Under the pieces are notes generated by a model. That model had not been told where the DNA came from and did no database searches. It was given only the letters and a program-made list of their open reading frames with translations. Shown here in pieces: positions 6,914 to 18,876 of a stretch of DNA of 64,000 nt. The DNA is from Bacillus siamensis KCTC 13613 (GTDB taxonomy: Bacteria; Bacillota; Bacilli; Bacillales; Bacillaceae). The stretch is taken from positions 162,114-226,113 of the forward strand of contig NZ_AJVF01000037.1 of assembly GCF_000262045.1 (NCBI RefSeq), read 5' to 3'. The position numbers were made by a program, and so were the translations under genes. The number at the start of each line of letters is the position of its first letter. Positions within the stretch are counted from its first letter, which is position 1.

Positions 6914-8344
6914 TTAGTTTTTAAGCTTTTCAATCAGTTCATCGTATTTCGGGCTGTTCAAGAAATTATCAACCGAAATGTGCACCGCCTGCGGCAGCTT
7001 CGTTTTCGCGCGGTCAGTCAGGTCCTTATGCGTAATGACGATATCCGCGTCATTCGGAAGATTATTGATTGATGTATTTGTCACATCAATGTCAAGTTCT
7101 GCTTTTTTCACTTTGTTTCTTAAAATGGAGGCGCCCATTGCGCTCGATCCCATTCCTGCATCACACGCGAAGATAATGCGGCTGACTAGGTCAGCGGAAA
7201 TATCAGCGGCGTTTTCCTGTTCTTCCTCTTTGTCTGCCAATGCGGCCGCCGCTTCGCTTTTCCTGCCTTTCATTTCCTGCATTTTTTCCGCAGCGGCTGT
7301 CAAATCTTCTTCTCCTGCTTTAGACGATTTCAGAATAAGCGCCGAGACGATAAACGATACGGCCGCGGCAACGATGACGCCCGCCAGCACGCCGAGATAG
7401 CTTCCCTTCGGTGTCAGCGCCAGTATGGCGATGATGCTGCCCGGAGAAGATGCCGCGACAAGACCCGCGTTAAAAATCGAGAATGTGAGCAGCCCGCTCG
7501 CTCCCCCGGCGATCGCCGCGAGGATCAGCATCGGTTTCATTAAAATGTAAGGGAAATAGATTTCATGAATCCCCCCGAAGAAATGAATGATCGCCGCTCC
7601 CGGAGCCGTCGATCTTGAAGAACCTTTCCCAAAGAACATGTATGCCAGTAAAATACCGAGTCCCGGCCCGGGGTTCGCTTCCACTAAGAACAAAATGGAT
7701 TTACCCGCTTTTGCGGCCTGCTCGATTCCGATCGGACTTAAAATGCCGTGGTTGATCGCGTTATTCAGGAACAGGACTTTCGCCGGTTCTACGAAAACGC
7801 TTGCAATCGGCAGCAAATTCGCGTGGACAATGACTTCCACACCCGCCGCCAGCAATTTGTTAAGAGACAGGACGACCGGGCCGATCGCATAAAACGCGAT
7901 AATCGTCAGCACCGCGCCGATAATTCCCGCCGTGAAGTTGTTGATCAGCATTTCAAAACCCTGTCTGACTTTATCTTTAAACACACGGTCTAATTGTTTA
8001 ATGAGATAACCGCCCAAAGGCCCCATAATCATTGCCCCTAAGAACATCGGTATGTCCGCCCCGACAATGACCCCGATGGCCGCTGTCGCTCCGACGACTC
8101 CCCCGCGGTGATCATAGATCATTTTTCCGCCCGTATATGCGATTAAAAGCGGCAGAAGATACGTAATCATCGGGCTTACCAATGTATTCAGCTGCGGATT
8201 CGGAAACCATCCCGCAGGAATAAACAGCGCGGTGATAATTCCCCATGCGATAAATGCGCCGATATTCGGCATGATCATACCGCTTAAATAACTGCCGAAC
8301 CGCTGTATCTTTACTTTCATGCCAGCTTGCTGTTCTTGCTGCAT
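6914..8344 (-). CDS. mtlA: Mannitol-specific PTS permease EIICB
   Basis: Protein of 476 aa. Residues about 15-345 form the membrane EIIC domain, including GPLGGYLIKQ and the substrate-site region GGIHEIYFPYILMKP. A charged linker rich in E, K and A follows (about 350-385), then the soluble EIIB domain with phosphocysteine loop FACDAGMGSSAMG near residue 393. It imports and phosphorylates mannitol. First gene of the operon, with promoter, cre and an MtlR-type dyad upstream. Confidence 0.97.
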   Translation of the reverse strand: MQQEQQAGMKVKIQRFGSYLSGMIMPNIGAFIAWGIITALFIPAGWFPNPQLNTLVSPMITYLLPLLIAYTGGKMIYDHRGGVVGATAAIGVIVGADIPMFLGAMIMGPLGGYLIKQLDRVFKDKVRQGFEMLINNFTAGIIGAVLTIIAFYAIGPVVLSLNKLLAAGVEVIVHANLLPIASVFVEPAKVLFLNNAINHGILSPIGIEQAAKAGKSILFLVEANPGPGLGILLAYMFFGKGSSRSTAPGAAIIHFFGGIHEIYFPYILMKPMLILAAIAGGASGLLTFSIFNAGLVAASSPGSIIAILALTPKGSYLGVLAGVIVAAAVSFIVSALILKSSKAGEEDLTAAAEKMQEMKGRKSEAAAALADKEEEQENAADISADLVSRIIFACDAGMGSSAMGASILRNKVKKAELDIDVTNTSINNLPNDADIVITHKDLTDRAKTKLPQAVHISVDNFLNSPKYDELIEKLKN

Positions 8345-8421
8345 ACCATTTCCCTCCCTGTTTGCCTGCCTTAAGATGAAAATAAATAAGACACGGGGTT
8401 TTCTTTCGCCCCTGTGCCTTC

Positions 8422-8450
8422 ATCATAAAACGCTTACAATCCTCATTCAA
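8422..8450 (-). promoter_or_regulatory. mtlA promoter with overlapping cre
   Basis: On the minus strand TTGAAT (-35, 8445-8450) is 17 bp from TATGAT (-10, 8422-8427). The cre-like TGTAAGCGTTTTAT (8425-8438 read on the minus strand) covers the spacer and -10, so CcpA would block initiation. Confidence 0.65.
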
Positions 8451-8467
8451 TGAAAAGTAAAGAGGAG

Positions 8468-8490
8468 TTTGGCACAGAGACTGTGACAAA
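8468..8490. promoter_or_regulatory. MtlR-type operator upstream of mtlA
   Basis: On the minus strand the dyad TTTGTCACA-N5-TGTGCCAAA lies just upstream of the -35 of mtlA. It has the TTGNCACA/TGTGNCAA arms known for MtlR binding sites in Bacillus relatives. Confidence 0.65.
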
Positions 8491-8500
8491 TCCTTAACTA

Positions 8501-8528
8501 AAAAAAGACACCTCATCAAAGGTGTCTT
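8501..8528 (-). terminator. Terminator after ycnL
   Basis: AAGACACC/GGTGTCTT stem with seven or more T on the minus strand; overlaps the last codon of ycnL. Confidence 0.8.
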
Positions 8529-8868
8529 ACCGCTTCCTGTATATAATGTGTCCTTTTGTAACGACGAGTTTGGCAATGATCCGCTCACTGACAATAAACA
8601 CCGGATACGCACATACGAGCGCAAAAATGGCGGCCGGCACATACCGCGCAGCCGGAAACATCGGCATGACGGCGGTTCTGGCCATCTGCACAAGATAAAT
8701 CAAAAGCACGGTTATCGCAATGGCTACAGCCATAATCGGAGCTGATACTTTATATTCACGCAATTTCACATGGCAATGTCCGCACTGAAACTGGCACGGG
8801 ATCATGGATGATCTGACCATGTCGCCTGTAATCGGCTTGCCGCAGTTCGGGCAGGTCGTTTCTTTCAT
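8527..8868 (-). CDS. ycnL: YcnL, zinc-ribbon membrane protein
   Basis: Protein of 113 aa. The N terminus has CPNCGKPI and then CGHCHVKL, two CxxC pairs forming a zinc ribbon of about 35 residues. Two hydrophobic segments follow (AVAIAITVLLIYLV and PAAIFALVCAYPVFIV), and the tail is basic. The function is not known to me. The symbol is given because the gene occupies the ycnL position between ycnK and mtlA. The ATG at 8868 has GGAGGAATAAAT ahead. It is divergent from the copper operon, but a copper role is not shown. Confidence 0.8.
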   Translation of the reverse strand: MKETTCPNCGKPITGDMVRSSMIPCQFQCGHCHVKLREYKVSAPIMAVAIAITVLLIYLVQMARTAVMPMFPAARYVPAAIFALVCAYPVFIVSERIIAKLVVTKGHIIYRKR

Positions 8869-8921
8869 ATTTATTCCTCCATTCAACTCTTCTATTATAA
8901 CAGAGTCTGTCTCCGCGTTTT

Positions 8922-8988
8922 ACATTTGTGATTGTTCAACATATTTTCACACATTTTATCATCAGGCTCTTGTGCACATTTGTGAAAA
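8922..8988. promoter_or_regulatory. Repeats in the ycnL-ycnK divergent region
   Basis: ACATTTGTGA occurs twice in direct orientation (8922-8931, 8977-8986), and TTTTCACA (8944-8951) is inverted against TGTGAAAA (8981-8988). These are candidate binding sites for YcnK and/or CsoR, both reported to regulate ycnJ in B. subtilis. A TATAAT-like -10 for ycnL is at 8894-8899 (minus). Confidence 0.45.
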
Positions 8989-9044
8989 CATCTACTCTTA
9001 AAAGGAGGTTCATCACTCATTCGCATAAAAAGGAGGATGCAGAA

Positions 9045-9617
9045 TTGCTTCCGATTAACAGACAGCAAACCTTGCTTGAATGGCTGAAAGAGGAGGGCGC
9101 GCTGAAAATCTCTGACATAAGCGAGAGATTCGGCGTCTCCGAGATGACCGTGTACAGAGACGTCAATCAGCTGGCGGATGCAAACCGGATTATCCGGACA
9201 CCCGGCGGCATTACGCTCCCGCCCGCTTCAGAAAAAGGCGCCAATCAATGCGGCTATTGCCTGCGGCCGATTCAGCATTCATATTCTGTCCAGCTCATTA
9301 CTGTTTCACAAGCCGTTGAGCAGATGTGCTGCATTCATTGCGCGATTTTGCGGTATGAGGATAAAAAGGAAGAAGTGTCTCATGTCATTTGTAAGGATTT
9401 TCTTCTCCAGACGACGCTGACGGCCGCTTCTGCTTACTTTTTAGTCCATGCCGATATTGACCTTCACTGCTGCCGGCCTCAGGCGATTCCCTTCTCAACG
9501 CGTGATTACGCAGAACGGTTTCAAAAAGGATTCGGCGGGGTCATTTGCACCTTTGACGAGGCGGCGGACATCATCTTACACGACAGGCAGAAGGGATGCA
9601 CCTGCAGCAAGACATAA
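9045..9617 (+). CDS. ycnK: YcnK, DeoR-type copper-responsive repressor with NosL-like domain
   Basis: Protein of 190 aa read from a TTG start at 9045 behind AAAGGAGG; this gives the same length as the B. subtilis protein. Residues 1-55 form a DeoR helix-turn-helix (ISDISERFGVSEMTVYRDVNQL). The rest is rich in cysteine: CGYCLRPI, QMCCIHCAILRY, LHCCRPQ and the tail CTCSKT, the NosL-like metal-sensing part. YcnK represses ycnJ when copper is sufficient. The open frame runs on upstream to 8928, but nothing there resembles YcnK. Confidence 0.93.
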   Translation: MLPINRQQTLLEWLKEEGALKISDISERFGVSEMTVYRDVNQLADANRIIRTPGGITLPPASEKGANQCGYCLRPIQHSYSVQLITVSQAVEQMCCIHCAILRYEDKKEEVSHVICKDFLLQTTLTAASAYFLVHADIDLHCCRPQAIPFSTRDYAERFQKGFGGVICTFDEAADIILHDRQKGCTCSKT

Positions 9618-9649
9618 CAACAACCAACCGGAAGGCGGTGTCACAAGCC

Positions 9650-11275
9650 ATGAGACAGAACAAACGCTGGCTCATCTTTTTGCTGTTCCTTGTTTTGATT
9701 CCGAAAACAAGCTTCGCCCACGCCTACATCACAAACTCAAATCCGGGTGAGAACAGCGAATTAAAACAAGCGCCGAAGCAGATTGAAATTACGTTTAATG
9801 AACAGGTTGAAGAAGGCTTCCACTCCATTAAGGTCTATAATTCATCCGGTGAACGGGTCGATGCCGGCAAAACGGTGATTCAAAAAAGTGATGCCCGCAT
9901 CATGACCGCAGCCTTGAAAAAAAATCTGCCGCATGATATTTACAGAGCGGAATGGAACGCGGTGTCGGCCGACGGTCACCCGGTATCCGGCGTCATTCCT
10001 TTCAGTATCGGGAAAGCCGGCGGTGAACTTCAGGAGCAAACATCATCGCAAGCGGCGCTTCATCCCGAAGCGGCCATCGACCGCGGTATTTTGTATACCG
10101 CTCTCTCCCTGTTTATCGGCACGGCGTTTTTTCATCTGTTTTGGTACAGAAAAAACGATTCATCAAAAGCAAAACGAACTGTAAAGCTGCTCGTGATTTC
10201 CTTATGTTTAACGGGGCTTGCGCTTGTCTGCCAGCTCCCGATCCAGACGAAAGAAAACGCGGGCGGCGCTTGGAGTGCTGCGTTTCAGCCGGACTATGTA
10301 AAAGAAACGCTTCTGAAAACGGCAGGCGGGAGCGTCTGGATAATCCAGATCAGCCTATTTATCCTGCTTGCCCTGTCCATGATCCCGCTTTTGAAGAAGA
10401 AAGCTTTCCGGTCATTTGCATACTGGACGGCGCCGCTGCTGTTCTTTTTCGCTTCGCTTTTGGCAAAAGCATTCGCCGGACATGCGGCGGTTATTGACGA
10501 AAAAGCGGTCGGCATCACGATGGATTTTCTCCATTTATCAGCCGCGTCTGTATGGATCGGCGGTATAGCCGCGCTTGTGCTCTTTCTTTCATCAGAGTGG
10601 AGAACAACAGATAAAACCGCCGCCTGGGAAACGGTCAGACGCTTTTCTCCTTGGGCGTTCGCCTCTGTCGGCGTGCTTTTATTTTCAGGTGTGCTGAACG
10701 GATTTTTCATTATCCGTTCGTTTGATCCACTCTTTCACACCGCTTACGGCAAGACGCTCCTTTTGAAAATCGGGCTGTTTGTCATCATGCTTGCGCTCGG
10801 CGCCATTCACGTATGGATGACGAAGTTCCGCAGAAAAAGGAGCATCAGCGCAACGATAAAGGCCGAATGGGCAATCGGCATTGCGGTGTTATTTACAACC
10901 GCTGTCTTCACAAGCCTGCCCAGCCCGCCGCCGCCCGCGCCATTGCCTTTTAACGGCTCAGAAATGATCGGAAACGGGGAAACCCTGTCCCTGCATATTA
11001 CGCCGAACCAGCCGGGTAAAAATGAATTTCAAGTCATTGTCACTGATCATAACGGCGGCTTGGTAAAAGACATTCAGCAATTTACGGTGACTGTTTATCA
11101 GACGGGCTTCAGCGGCAAACAGCATGAAAGCACCTTTGATTTGAAAAAGACGAAGGAAGGCACATTCGAAGCCGCAAACCTGTCCATCACCGAAAAGGGA
11201 AACTGGAAGATCAAAGTCCACGGACTGACAAGCGATTTCAATGAAATCAACCAAGTATTCTCAACGACAAACTAA
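9650..11275 (+). CDS. ycnJ: YcnJ, CopC-CopD fusion, copper uptake membrane protein
   Basis: Protein of 541 aa. After the signal peptide ending SFAHAYI, the mature N-terminal His opens a CopC domain (NSNPGENSELK, ITFNEQVEEGFHSIKVYN, WNAVSADGHPVSG). About eight membrane segments of the CopD domain follow (residues about 150-430), then an extracellular YtkA-like beta domain to the C terminus. It is needed for growth at low copper in B. subtilis. The ATG at 9650 follows GGAAGGCGGTG; an in-frame GTG at 9638 is an alternative. 32 bp after ycnK and 12 bp before ycnI, so one operon. Confidence 0.95.
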   Translation: MRQNKRWLIFLLFLVLIPKTSFAHAYITNSNPGENSELKQAPKQIEITFNEQVEEGFHSIKVYNSSGERVDAGKTVIQKSDARIMTAALKKNLPHDIYRAEWNAVSADGHPVSGVIPFSIGKAGGELQEQTSSQAALHPEAAIDRGILYTALSLFIGTAFFHLFWYRKNDSSKAKRTVKLLVISLCLTGLALVCQLPIQTKENAGGAWSAAFQPDYVKETLLKTAGGSVWIIQISLFILLALSMIPLLKKKAFRSFAYWTAPLLFFFASLLAKAFAGHAAVIDEKAVGITMDFLHLSAASVWIGGIAALVLFLSSEWRTTDKTAAWETVRRFSPWAFASVGVLLFSGVLNGFFIIRSFDPLFHTAYGKTLLLKIGLFVIMLALGAIHVWMTKFRRKRSISATIKAEWAIGIAVLFTTAVFTSLPSPPPPAPLPFNGSEMIGNGETLSLHITPNQPGKNEFQVIVTDHNGGLVKDIQQFTVTVYQTGFSGKQHESTFDLKKTKEGTFEAANLSITEKGNWKIKVHGLTSDFNEINQVFSTTN

Positions 11276-11287
11276 GGAGTGTATCTC

Positions 11288-11899
11288 ATGTTGAAAAAAA
11301 AGGCTTTCGTATTCATATTTGCCGTGACCCTGTCACTCATCGGTTTTACGGCTGCAGCAAGCGCCCATGTCTCCGTCAAACCCGCGGAATCCGCGGCGGG
11401 TTCTTGGGAAACGTACACAATGAAAGTGCCTGTGGAAAAAAATGAGCCGACAACGAAAGTCGTGCTGAAAATGCCCGCTGGCGTTGAATTCCAGCAGTAT
11501 CAGCCGATTCCGGGCTGGAAAACGTCTGTAGCAAAGCATGATGACAAGGCGGTCTCCGTCACTTGGGAAGCAAAGGACGGCGGCATTCAGCCCGGCCAAT
11601 TCCAGCAGTTCACATTCGTTGCGAAAAACCCTGAAAAGACCGCGGATGCGGCTTGGGACGCCTACCAATACTACAAAGACGGCAGCATTGTAGAATGGAC
11701 GGGTGATGAGAACGCCGACACGCCTCACTCGATTACGAAAATCACAAAAGCGGCGAACGTGACGGATGCGCACGGAGCTGAACAGTCAAATGAAGAAAGC
11801 AAATCCGGTGTATCTGCGCTTGATATTGCGGCCATCGTTCTGTCAGCTGCGGCGATTATCCTTTCTATCGCAGCGCTTGTAAAGAAAAAACGCGCGTAA
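11288..11899 (+). CDS. ycnI: YcnI, secreted copper-binding DUF1775 protein
   Basis: Protein of 203 aa with a signal peptide ending ASAHVSVKPAE; the mature N-terminal His is the known copper ligand of the YcnI monohistidine brace, together with a Trp in the fold (SWETYTMKVP near the start). The DUF1775 beta-sandwich is followed by a linker and a single membrane anchor (ALDIAAIVLSAAAIILSIAAL) with KKKRA tail. It likely acts outside the membrane to pass copper to YcnJ. The ATG at 11288 has AAGGAG at 8 bp. Confidence 0.94.
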   Translation: MLKKKAFVFIFAVTLSLIGFTAAASAHVSVKPAESAAGSWETYTMKVPVEKNEPTTKVVLKMPAGVEFQQYQPIPGWKTSVAKHDDKAVSVTWEAKDGGIQPGQFQQFTFVAKNPEKTADAAWDAYQYYKDGSIVEWTGDENADTPHSITKITKAANVTDAHGAEQSNEESKSGVSALDIAAIVLSAAAIILSIAALVKKKRA

Positions 11900-11901
11900 G
11901 C

Positions 11902-11943
11902 AAAAAGCGATCCGGCTCTAAAGAGCCTGAGATCGCTTTTTTT
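11902..11943. terminator. Bidirectional terminator between ycnI and gdh
   Basis: AAAAGCGATC pairs with GATCGCTTTT; T runs on both strands, serving the converging genes ycnI and gdh. Confidence 0.85.
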
Positions 11944-11944
11944 C

Positions 11945-12751
<807 letters not shown>

Positions 12752-13615
12752 TTATGAATTTGATTTTGCAATGCCTAAGAATATTGCGGCCACGATGATC
12801 AGGATAATCCCGATGGCAATGGCGACCAGCTGGCGCTTCGTTTTGCTCTCACGGAGGATGAAGATTCCGCCGAGCGTGCTGATGACGATTCCCATTTGAG
12901 ACAGGGAAAAACTTGTCGCAACACCGACGCGCGGCTGTGAGATGAACAGAAACATATTCCCGAGCGCCCAGATGATTCCCGGCAGAATGTTCTTGAGGGC
13001 GTACTTATTAAACGGTTTATGCTTGTACGTCAGGAGCAGCCCGCCGATAACCATCCCGATCGCTTGCGGCAGAAGCGCTGACCAGCCGGATACGCCGAAC
13101 AGCCGGGCCACGACGACATAGACCAAATAACCGAGCGTAGAGATCAGCAGGATGACAATGCCTTTTTTTAAGTTTCCCGGTTCTCCGTCCGCCCGCCCTT
13201 TTTTATCTTCTAAAGATGTGAGCACTATACCGACGATGATTAAAATAAGGGCGAGAATGCCCAGCGTAATCGCGATGGGGGTTGACCATTCTTTGAATAC
13301 GATCACCCCGAATAAAGAAGTCGAGACGAGCTGCATTCCCGTTGATATCGGCATCGTTTTTGAAACGCCCATCAGCTGGATGCTTTTTAGCTGATTGCTT
13401 TGGCCGAGCGACCAAAACAGCCCCGATATGATGCCGACAATAAAAATGCGCCCGGACAGCACCGGGTGGACAAACAGATACAGCACAAACGAAACGATGA
13501 GCGCCCCGATTGTCGTACCCAGCGTCTGGCTGTAAGGCCCGCCGCCTAATTTGACGTTAAATAACACGATGCTCCCCCAAAACAAAGCCGGGAGAAGAGC
13601 CAGTAATATATCCAT
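12752..13615 (-). CDS. glcU: GlcU, glucose uptake protein (GRP family)
   Basis: Membrane protein of 287 aa with ten hydrophobic segments, starting MDILLALLPALFWGSIVLFNVKLGGGP. It contains the sugar-transporter motif SGLFWSLGQSNQLKSI and a C-terminal LRESKTKRQLVAIAIG. It belongs to the drug/metabolite transporter superfamily and is a proton-coupled glucose carrier feeding Gdh. First gene of glcU-gdh. Confidence 0.95.
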   Translation of the reverse strand: MDILLALLPALFWGSIVLFNVKLGGGPYSQTLGTTIGALIVSFVLYLFVHPVLSGRIFIVGIISGLFWSLGQSNQLKSIQLMGVSKTMPISTGMQLVSTSLFGVIVFKEWSTPIAITLGILALILIIVGIVLTSLEDKKGRADGEPGNLKKGIVILLISTLGYLVYVVVARLFGVSGWSALLPQAIGMVIGGLLLTYKHKPFNKYALKNILPGIIWALGNMFLFISQPRVGVATSFSLSQMGIVISTLGGIFILRESKTKRQLVAIAIGIILIIVAAIFLGIAKSNS

Positions 13616-13647
13616 GATGGCGACCTTCTTTCAATCGTATTTGCTGT

Positions 13648-13676
13648 TATTTTGTCTGGAATTGAACCGATTATTC
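13648..13676 (-). promoter_or_regulatory. Candidate SigG promoter of glcU-gdh
   Basis: On the minus strand GAATA (13672-13676) is 17 bp from CAAAATA (13648-13654), close to the SigG pattern (-35 GNATA-like, -10 CATnnTA). Gdh is a forespore protein in B. subtilis, which supports this reading. Confidence 0.45.
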
Positions 13677-13687
13677 TCAAATCAGAA

Positions 13688-13760
13688 CAAAAAAGCCTGC
13701 CGGCGATTTTACCGGCAGACTGCCCATTAAAAAAAGCCCCGCTCAGAAGCAGGGGATCTT
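13688..13760 (-). terminator. Tandem terminators after gabD
   Basis: On the minus strand a CCCCTGC/GCGGGG hairpin followed by seven T, then a second CTGCCGG/CCGGCAG hairpin followed by six T. They separate gabD from the glcU promoter. Confidence 0.8.
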
Positions 13761-13770
13761 TTTTTGACTA

Positions 13771-15159
13771 TTAAAGTCCGATTGACATGTATTTGGTTTC
13801 CAGATACGGCTCAATGCCTTCCGTACCGCCTTCACGGCCGATGCCGCTTTCTTTCATTCCGCCGAACGGCGCTTGAACCGCTGACGGGCCGCCGTCATTC
13901 CAGCCGATGATGCCGTATTCAAGCTGTTCAGAAATATAGATGCCGCGGCGGTAGTTTTCTGTAAAGAAATAAGCCGCAAGCCCGAACGGCGTATCGTTCG
14001 CAAGCTTGATCGCTTCATCGATATCTGAGAACGTAACGATCGGCGCAACCGGGCCGAAAGTTTCTTCATGCATGATGTTCATGGATGTATCTACGTTTGA
14101 CAGCACGGTCGGCGTCACGAAATAGCATCCTTTTTCATCGTTTTGGTCATATGTTCCGCCTGTCAGCACTTCTGCGCCTTTTTCCACGGCGTCATTAATT
14201 TGAGCGACGATTTTATCGAAGCCTTTTTTGTTGATGACTGGGCCGACGTTTACGCCTTTTTCAAGACCGTTTCCGACTTTGAGTTTCGCAGCTTCTTCAC
14301 TCAGTTTTTTCGCAAACTCGTCTTTCACGGATTCGTGTACGATCAGACGGTTCGCACAGACGCAGGTTTGGCCGGCATTTCTGAATTTAGAGGCCATTGT
14401 TTGGGCTACCGCCAGATCAAGATCAGCGTCTTCATCTACGATCAGCGGCGCATGTCCGCCAAGCTCCATCGACATATGTTTTACGGTGTCGGCGCTGTTT
14501 TTCATCAGGATTTTGCCGACAGGCGTTGAGCCGGTAAAGGTAATTTTGCGGATTTTCGGGCTGCTGGTAAAGACGTTTCCGATTTCGGCTCCGTCACCGA
14601 TCACCACTTGCAGCACGTCCTTCGGAATTCCCGCTTCATATGCGAGACGCGCAAGGGCGTAAGCGGAAAGCGGCGTATCCTCCGCGGGTTTGATGATGAA
14701 CGTACAGCCTGCGGCCAAAGCGGGCGCGGCTTTTCTTGTAATCATCGCATTCGGGAAATTCCACGGCGTGATCGCGGCTACCGGGCCGACCGCCTGGCGG
14801 GTGACGATGATCCGTTTGCCCGTTGTCGGCGCAGGTACGGTTCTGCCGTAAATCCGTTTTGCTTCCTCGGCAAACCATTCAATATAGCCGGCGCCGTATA
14901 AAACTTCTCCGACCGCTTCTTCGTACGGTTTACCGTTTTCCTTCGTAATTAATTCCGCCAGTTCTTCTTTATTTTCAACAATCAGCTCATACCATTTTCT
15001 CAAAAGTGAGGCACGTTCTCCCGCTGATGTTTTGGACCATGATTGAAACGCTTGATGTGAACGTTCAATCGCTTTTTCAACTTCTTCGGCCGTCTGCTGG
15101 GGGATGCTTTCGATCGCCTCTCCCGTTGCCGGGTTGTACACTGTTAATTGTTCTGGCAT
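13771..15159 (-). CDS. gabD: Succinate-semialdehyde dehydrogenase
   Basis: Aldehyde dehydrogenase of 462 aa from [14 protein letters not shown]. Seen: TPWNFPNAM, the general-base region [14 protein letters not shown] with Glu, and the catalytic cysteine in GQTCVCANR. It oxidises succinate semialdehyde to succinate, finishing GABA breakdown. The 105-bp gap to gabT shows no terminator, so co-transcription is likely. The start at 15159 has AAAGGAATG. Confidence 0.96.
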   Translation of the reverse strand: MPEQLTVYNPATGEAIESIPQQTAEEVEKAIERSHQAFQSWSKTSAGERASLLRKWYELIVENKEELAELITKENGKPYEEAVGEVLYGAGYIEWFAEEAKRIYGRTVPAPTTGKRIIVTRQAVGPVAAITPWNFPNAMITRKAAPALAAGCTFIIKPAEDTPLSAYALARLAYEAGIPKDVLQVVIGDGAEIGNVFTSSPKIRKITFTGSTPVGKILMKNSADTVKHMSMELGGHAPLIVDEDADLDLAVAQTMASKFRNAGQTCVCANRLIVHESVKDEFAKKLSEEAAKLKVGNGLEKGVNVGPVINKKGFDKIVAQINDAVEKGAEVLTGGTYDQNDEKGCYFVTPTVLSNVDTSMNIMHEETFGPVAPIVTFSDIDEAIKLANDTPFGLAAYFFTENYRRGIYISEQLEYGIIGWNDGGPSAVQAPFGGMKESGIGREGGTEGIEPYLETKYMSIGL

Positions 15160-15264
15160 ATTGAACATTCCTTTCTCTGCTATAGTAAAGCCATTGAATG
15201 CTTGTTGATATATCTCACACTTTCATGATAGCAGACCCATCCGCCGGCATACCAATAATTGAAC

Positions 15265-18089
<2,825 letters not shown>

Positions 18090-18091
<2 letters not shown>

Positions 18092-18111
18092 AAAAACCCC
18101 GAAATTCGGGG
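18090..18111 (-). terminator. Terminator after yczG
   Basis: CCCCGAA/TTCGGGG stem followed by seven T on the minus strand. It may also slow transcripts from gabR on the other strand, where the T-run is poor. Confidence 0.75.
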
Positions 18112-18116
18112 ACTAT

Positions 18117-18431
18117 TTACCAGCGGTCCGGCTCTGTCTGCAAAATCGCCTCCAGCAGGCCGGGAAACGCCGCTTGTAAATCATCTTTGCGCAGGGAATA
18201 ATAACGGTGCTTCCCGTCTATGCGCACTTGGGCGATCCCCGCTTCCCGGAGCACTTTAAAGTGATGGGACAGCGTTGATTTGGCGACCCGGACATCCGCA
18301 CATGTGCCGCACGTTTTTTCAGTTGTTTCCGCCAATTGTTTGACCAGCTCTAAGCGGAGCGGATCACTCAGAGCATGAAGAACCTTTGTCAGCTGTAAGC
18401 GGTCGGTTTCAGGATGATTTGGAATGTTCAT
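18117..18431 (-). CDS. yczG: YczG, ArsR-family regulator
   Basis: Protein of 104 aa with an ArsR winged helix: [18 protein letters not shown], then the recognition helix [17 protein letters not shown] and the wing [13 protein letters not shown] cysteine pair CGTC precedes the recognition helix and could sense thiol-reactive compounds or metal. It is divergent from ycnE and probably controls ycnE-ycnD through the dyad between them (inference). Confidence 0.9.
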   Translation of the reverse strand: MNIPNHPETDRLQLTKVLHALSDPLRLELVKQLAETTEKTCGTCADVRVAKSTLSHHFKVLREAGIAQVRIDGKHRYYSLRKDDLQAAFPGLLEAILQTEPDRW

Positions 18432-18519
18432 GAGTCAAATGTAACACATAAAAGCGGCGGGTGACAATTTAGGCGGTGAGGGTTTTTTCTTTACCATTCA
18501 CTGCGAAACATGTTACAGT

Positions 18520-18541
18520 TAGTTCGATAATATTCGAACTA
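18520..18541. promoter_or_regulatory. Dyad between yczG and ycnE, candidate YczG operator
   Basis: TAGTTCGA-N6-TCGAACTA is a perfect 8-bp inverted repeat about 30 bp before the ycnE start, in the form typical of ArsR-family operators. It covers TAATAT and TATAAC sequences that could be -10 boxes. Confidence 0.6.
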
Positions 18542-18572
18542 TAACAAATAAACCCAATCAGGAGGAATAACA

Positions 18573-18860
18573 ATGATCGTCTTACAGGCTTACATGAAAG
18601 TAAAAGCGGATAAACGCGAGGAATTTTTAGGAGAAGCACAATCACTTGTTCAGCATTCACGTGCGGAAGAAGGAAATGTGCAATACGACCTTTTCGAAAA
18701 AATCGGTGAAGAAAATACGTTCGTCATGCTTGAACAATGGAAAGATGAAGAAGCGATGAAATCCCACAACGCCACTGACCATTTCCAAGGATTCGTGGCA
18801 AAAGCAAAAGAAGTGCTGAGTGCGCCGCTTGATGTCGTCCGCACAGAGCTGTCAGAGTAA
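18573..18860 (+). CDS. ycnE: YcnE, antibiotic biosynthesis monooxygenase (ABM) domain protein
   Basis: Protein of 95 aa, a single dimeric alpha-beta barrel (ABM) domain: MIVLQAYMKVKADKREEF, the central EEGNVQYDLFEKIG and FVMLEQWKDEEAM, with HFQGF near the C terminus. Such proteins oxidise quinone-like compounds without cofactors or handle their products; the substrate is unknown. A GGAGG site precedes the ATG. It is 16 bp upstream of ycnD. Confidence 0.92.
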   Translation: MIVLQAYMKVKADKREEFLGEAQSLVQHSRAEEGNVQYDLFEKIGEENTFVMLEQWKDEEAMKSHNATDHFQGFVAKAKEVLSAPLDVVRTELSE

Positions 18861-18876
18861 CGAAAGGATGAATAAC

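Noticed and set aside
8112..8693. Minus-strand open frame of 193 codons across mtlA start and its promoter
   Set aside because: It runs out of frame through mtlA, the MtlR dyad and the ycnL terminator; composition is not protein-like and no ribosome site fits.
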